This document shows positions 5,624-5,968 of a DNA stretch of 5,968 bases, piece after piece (position 1 is the first letter of the stretch; every line of letters begins with the position of its first letter). The DNA comes from Myxococcales bacterium (GTDB lineage: Bacteria; Myxococcota_A; Polyangia; Polyangiales; Polyangiaceae): positions 1-5,968 of the forward strand of contig JAHFDX010000257.1 of NCBI GenBank assembly GCA_023248785.1, given 5' to 3'. The notes under the pieces are model-generated. The model was not told the DNA's origin, made no database searches, and worked only from the letters and a program-made list of their open reading frames with translations. Made by a program: the position numbers and the translations under genes.

Positions 5624-5968
5624 ATGCGTACCTTGCAACCCACGTTCATCTTCGTCGCAGTGTTTGCCTTTGCATGCGGTGGGCCACCGAGCGCCCCCGT
5701 AGTTCCACCCGTTCATGTCACGACAACGCCTCAGATCATCACCCCAACGGAGACAACCACCGAGGCTGAACTTGCACAGCGTGCCGAACTCGCCATGCTT
5801 GCGCAAAAATGGGCGCTGGCCGCCGAAGCGCTTGAGATTGTCATCAGCGCCATTCCAAATTCTCCGAAAAATCCGGAGCGACTTATGAACCTTGGAATGG
5901 CCTACGAACAACTCAACGACCGGGGAAAAGCAACGACAACGTACCAACGTGTGTACGAAGGTCTGCCT
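5624..5968 (+). CDS. TPR-containing lipoprotein (3' end beyond right edge)
   Basis: From ATG 5624, 115 codons stay open to the right edge, so the gene is truncated by the window. The N-terminus is a lipoprotein-type signal: MRTLQP, a hydrophobic run and ACGG with Cys18 as the likely lipidated residue. The lipobox (AFAC) is not canonical, but Cys-Gly-Gly followed by Pro/Thr/Val-rich disordered sequence (21-47) is common in myxobacterial lipoproteins. Residues 49-78 form an amphipathic helix pair. Residues 87-115 fit the TPR pattern well: LG-x-x-Y (90-94), A103, Y107. By family knowledge TPR lipoproteins act as envelope scaffolds or assembly factors; the partner cannot be told here. It is divergent from the DUF465-like gene, and its downstream context is outside the window. 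The frame is supported by the signal peptide, ribosome site and TPR match, while the long frame on the opposite strand lacks any such support. Confidence 0.78.
   Translation, partial: MRTLQPTFIFVAVFAFACGGPPSAPVVPPVHVTTTPQIITPTETTTEAELAQRAELAMLAQKWALAAEALEIVISAIPNSPKNPERLMNLGMAYEQLNDRGKATTTYQRVYEGLP

Noticed and set aside
5540..5947. 135-codon minus-strand open frame at the right end
   Set aside because: The plus frame from 5624 has a ribosome site, signal sequence and TPR pattern; the minus product is Gly/Cys/Arg-rich without a recognisable fold.
1..5968. Search for tRNA, CRISPR, insertion sequence, attachment site, toxin-antitoxin or defence system
   Set aside because: No cloverleaf, regular repeat-spacer array, terminal inverted repeats, transposase or defence-type motif was found on reading both strands.

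Overview
The window looks like chromosomal DNA from a member of the Myxococcota (former Deltaproteobacteria), perhaps an uncultured or less-studied lineage. Three things point there. The first is a Ser/Thr protein kinase of the Hanks type, with the HRD-I-SPQN catalytic loop and single C-terminal membrane anchor common in that phylum. The second is a secreted metallophosphoesterase ending in a Gly-Cys / short hydrophobic segment / basic cluster, which resembles the MYXO-CTERM sorting signal. The third is a Cys-Gly-Gly lipoprotein with TPR-like helices. Base composition is moderately GC-rich, judged by eye and not computed. No tRNA, rRNA, CRISPR, insertion sequence or phage gene was seen, and the region reads as ordinary, tightly packed core-type chromosome.

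Layout, left to right. (1) Positions 1-1564, minus strand: a polytopic GT-C-like membrane glycosyltransferase, with its 3' end cut off by the left edge. (2) A 76-bp divergent gap. (3) Positions 1641-2288, plus strand: trmB, the tRNA (guanine-N7) methyltransferase. (4) Positions 2267-3802, minus strand: a membrane-anchored Ser/Thr kinase with a PEGA-like outer domain; its last 22 bp overlap the end of trmB tail to tail. (5) A short divergent gap. (6) Positions 3871-5268, plus strand: an exported metallophosphoesterase with an N-terminal Fn3-like domain and a MYXO-CTERM-like tail. (7) Positions 5286-5474, minus strand: a 62-residue DUF465/YdcH-like protein, convergent with the phosphoesterase. 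Its rho-independent terminator sits inside the last codons of the phosphoesterase. (8) A 149-bp divergent gap. (9) Position 5624 to the right edge, plus strand: a partial TPR lipoprotein.

Strand alternates at every gene, so no operon of two or more genes is visible. The genes do not form an obvious shared pathway: tRNA modification, signalling, envelope glycosylation and envelope hydrolysis lie side by side. Four of the six proteins act in or beyond the inner membrane. I do not see convincing evidence of a new multi-gene system. The most interesting signals are structural: a terminator that shares its DNA with a protein sorting tail, an overlapping convergent gene pair, and some motif departures in the phosphoesterase and TrmB. 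Much of the strand opposite the real genes holds long open frames that I reject as shadows.
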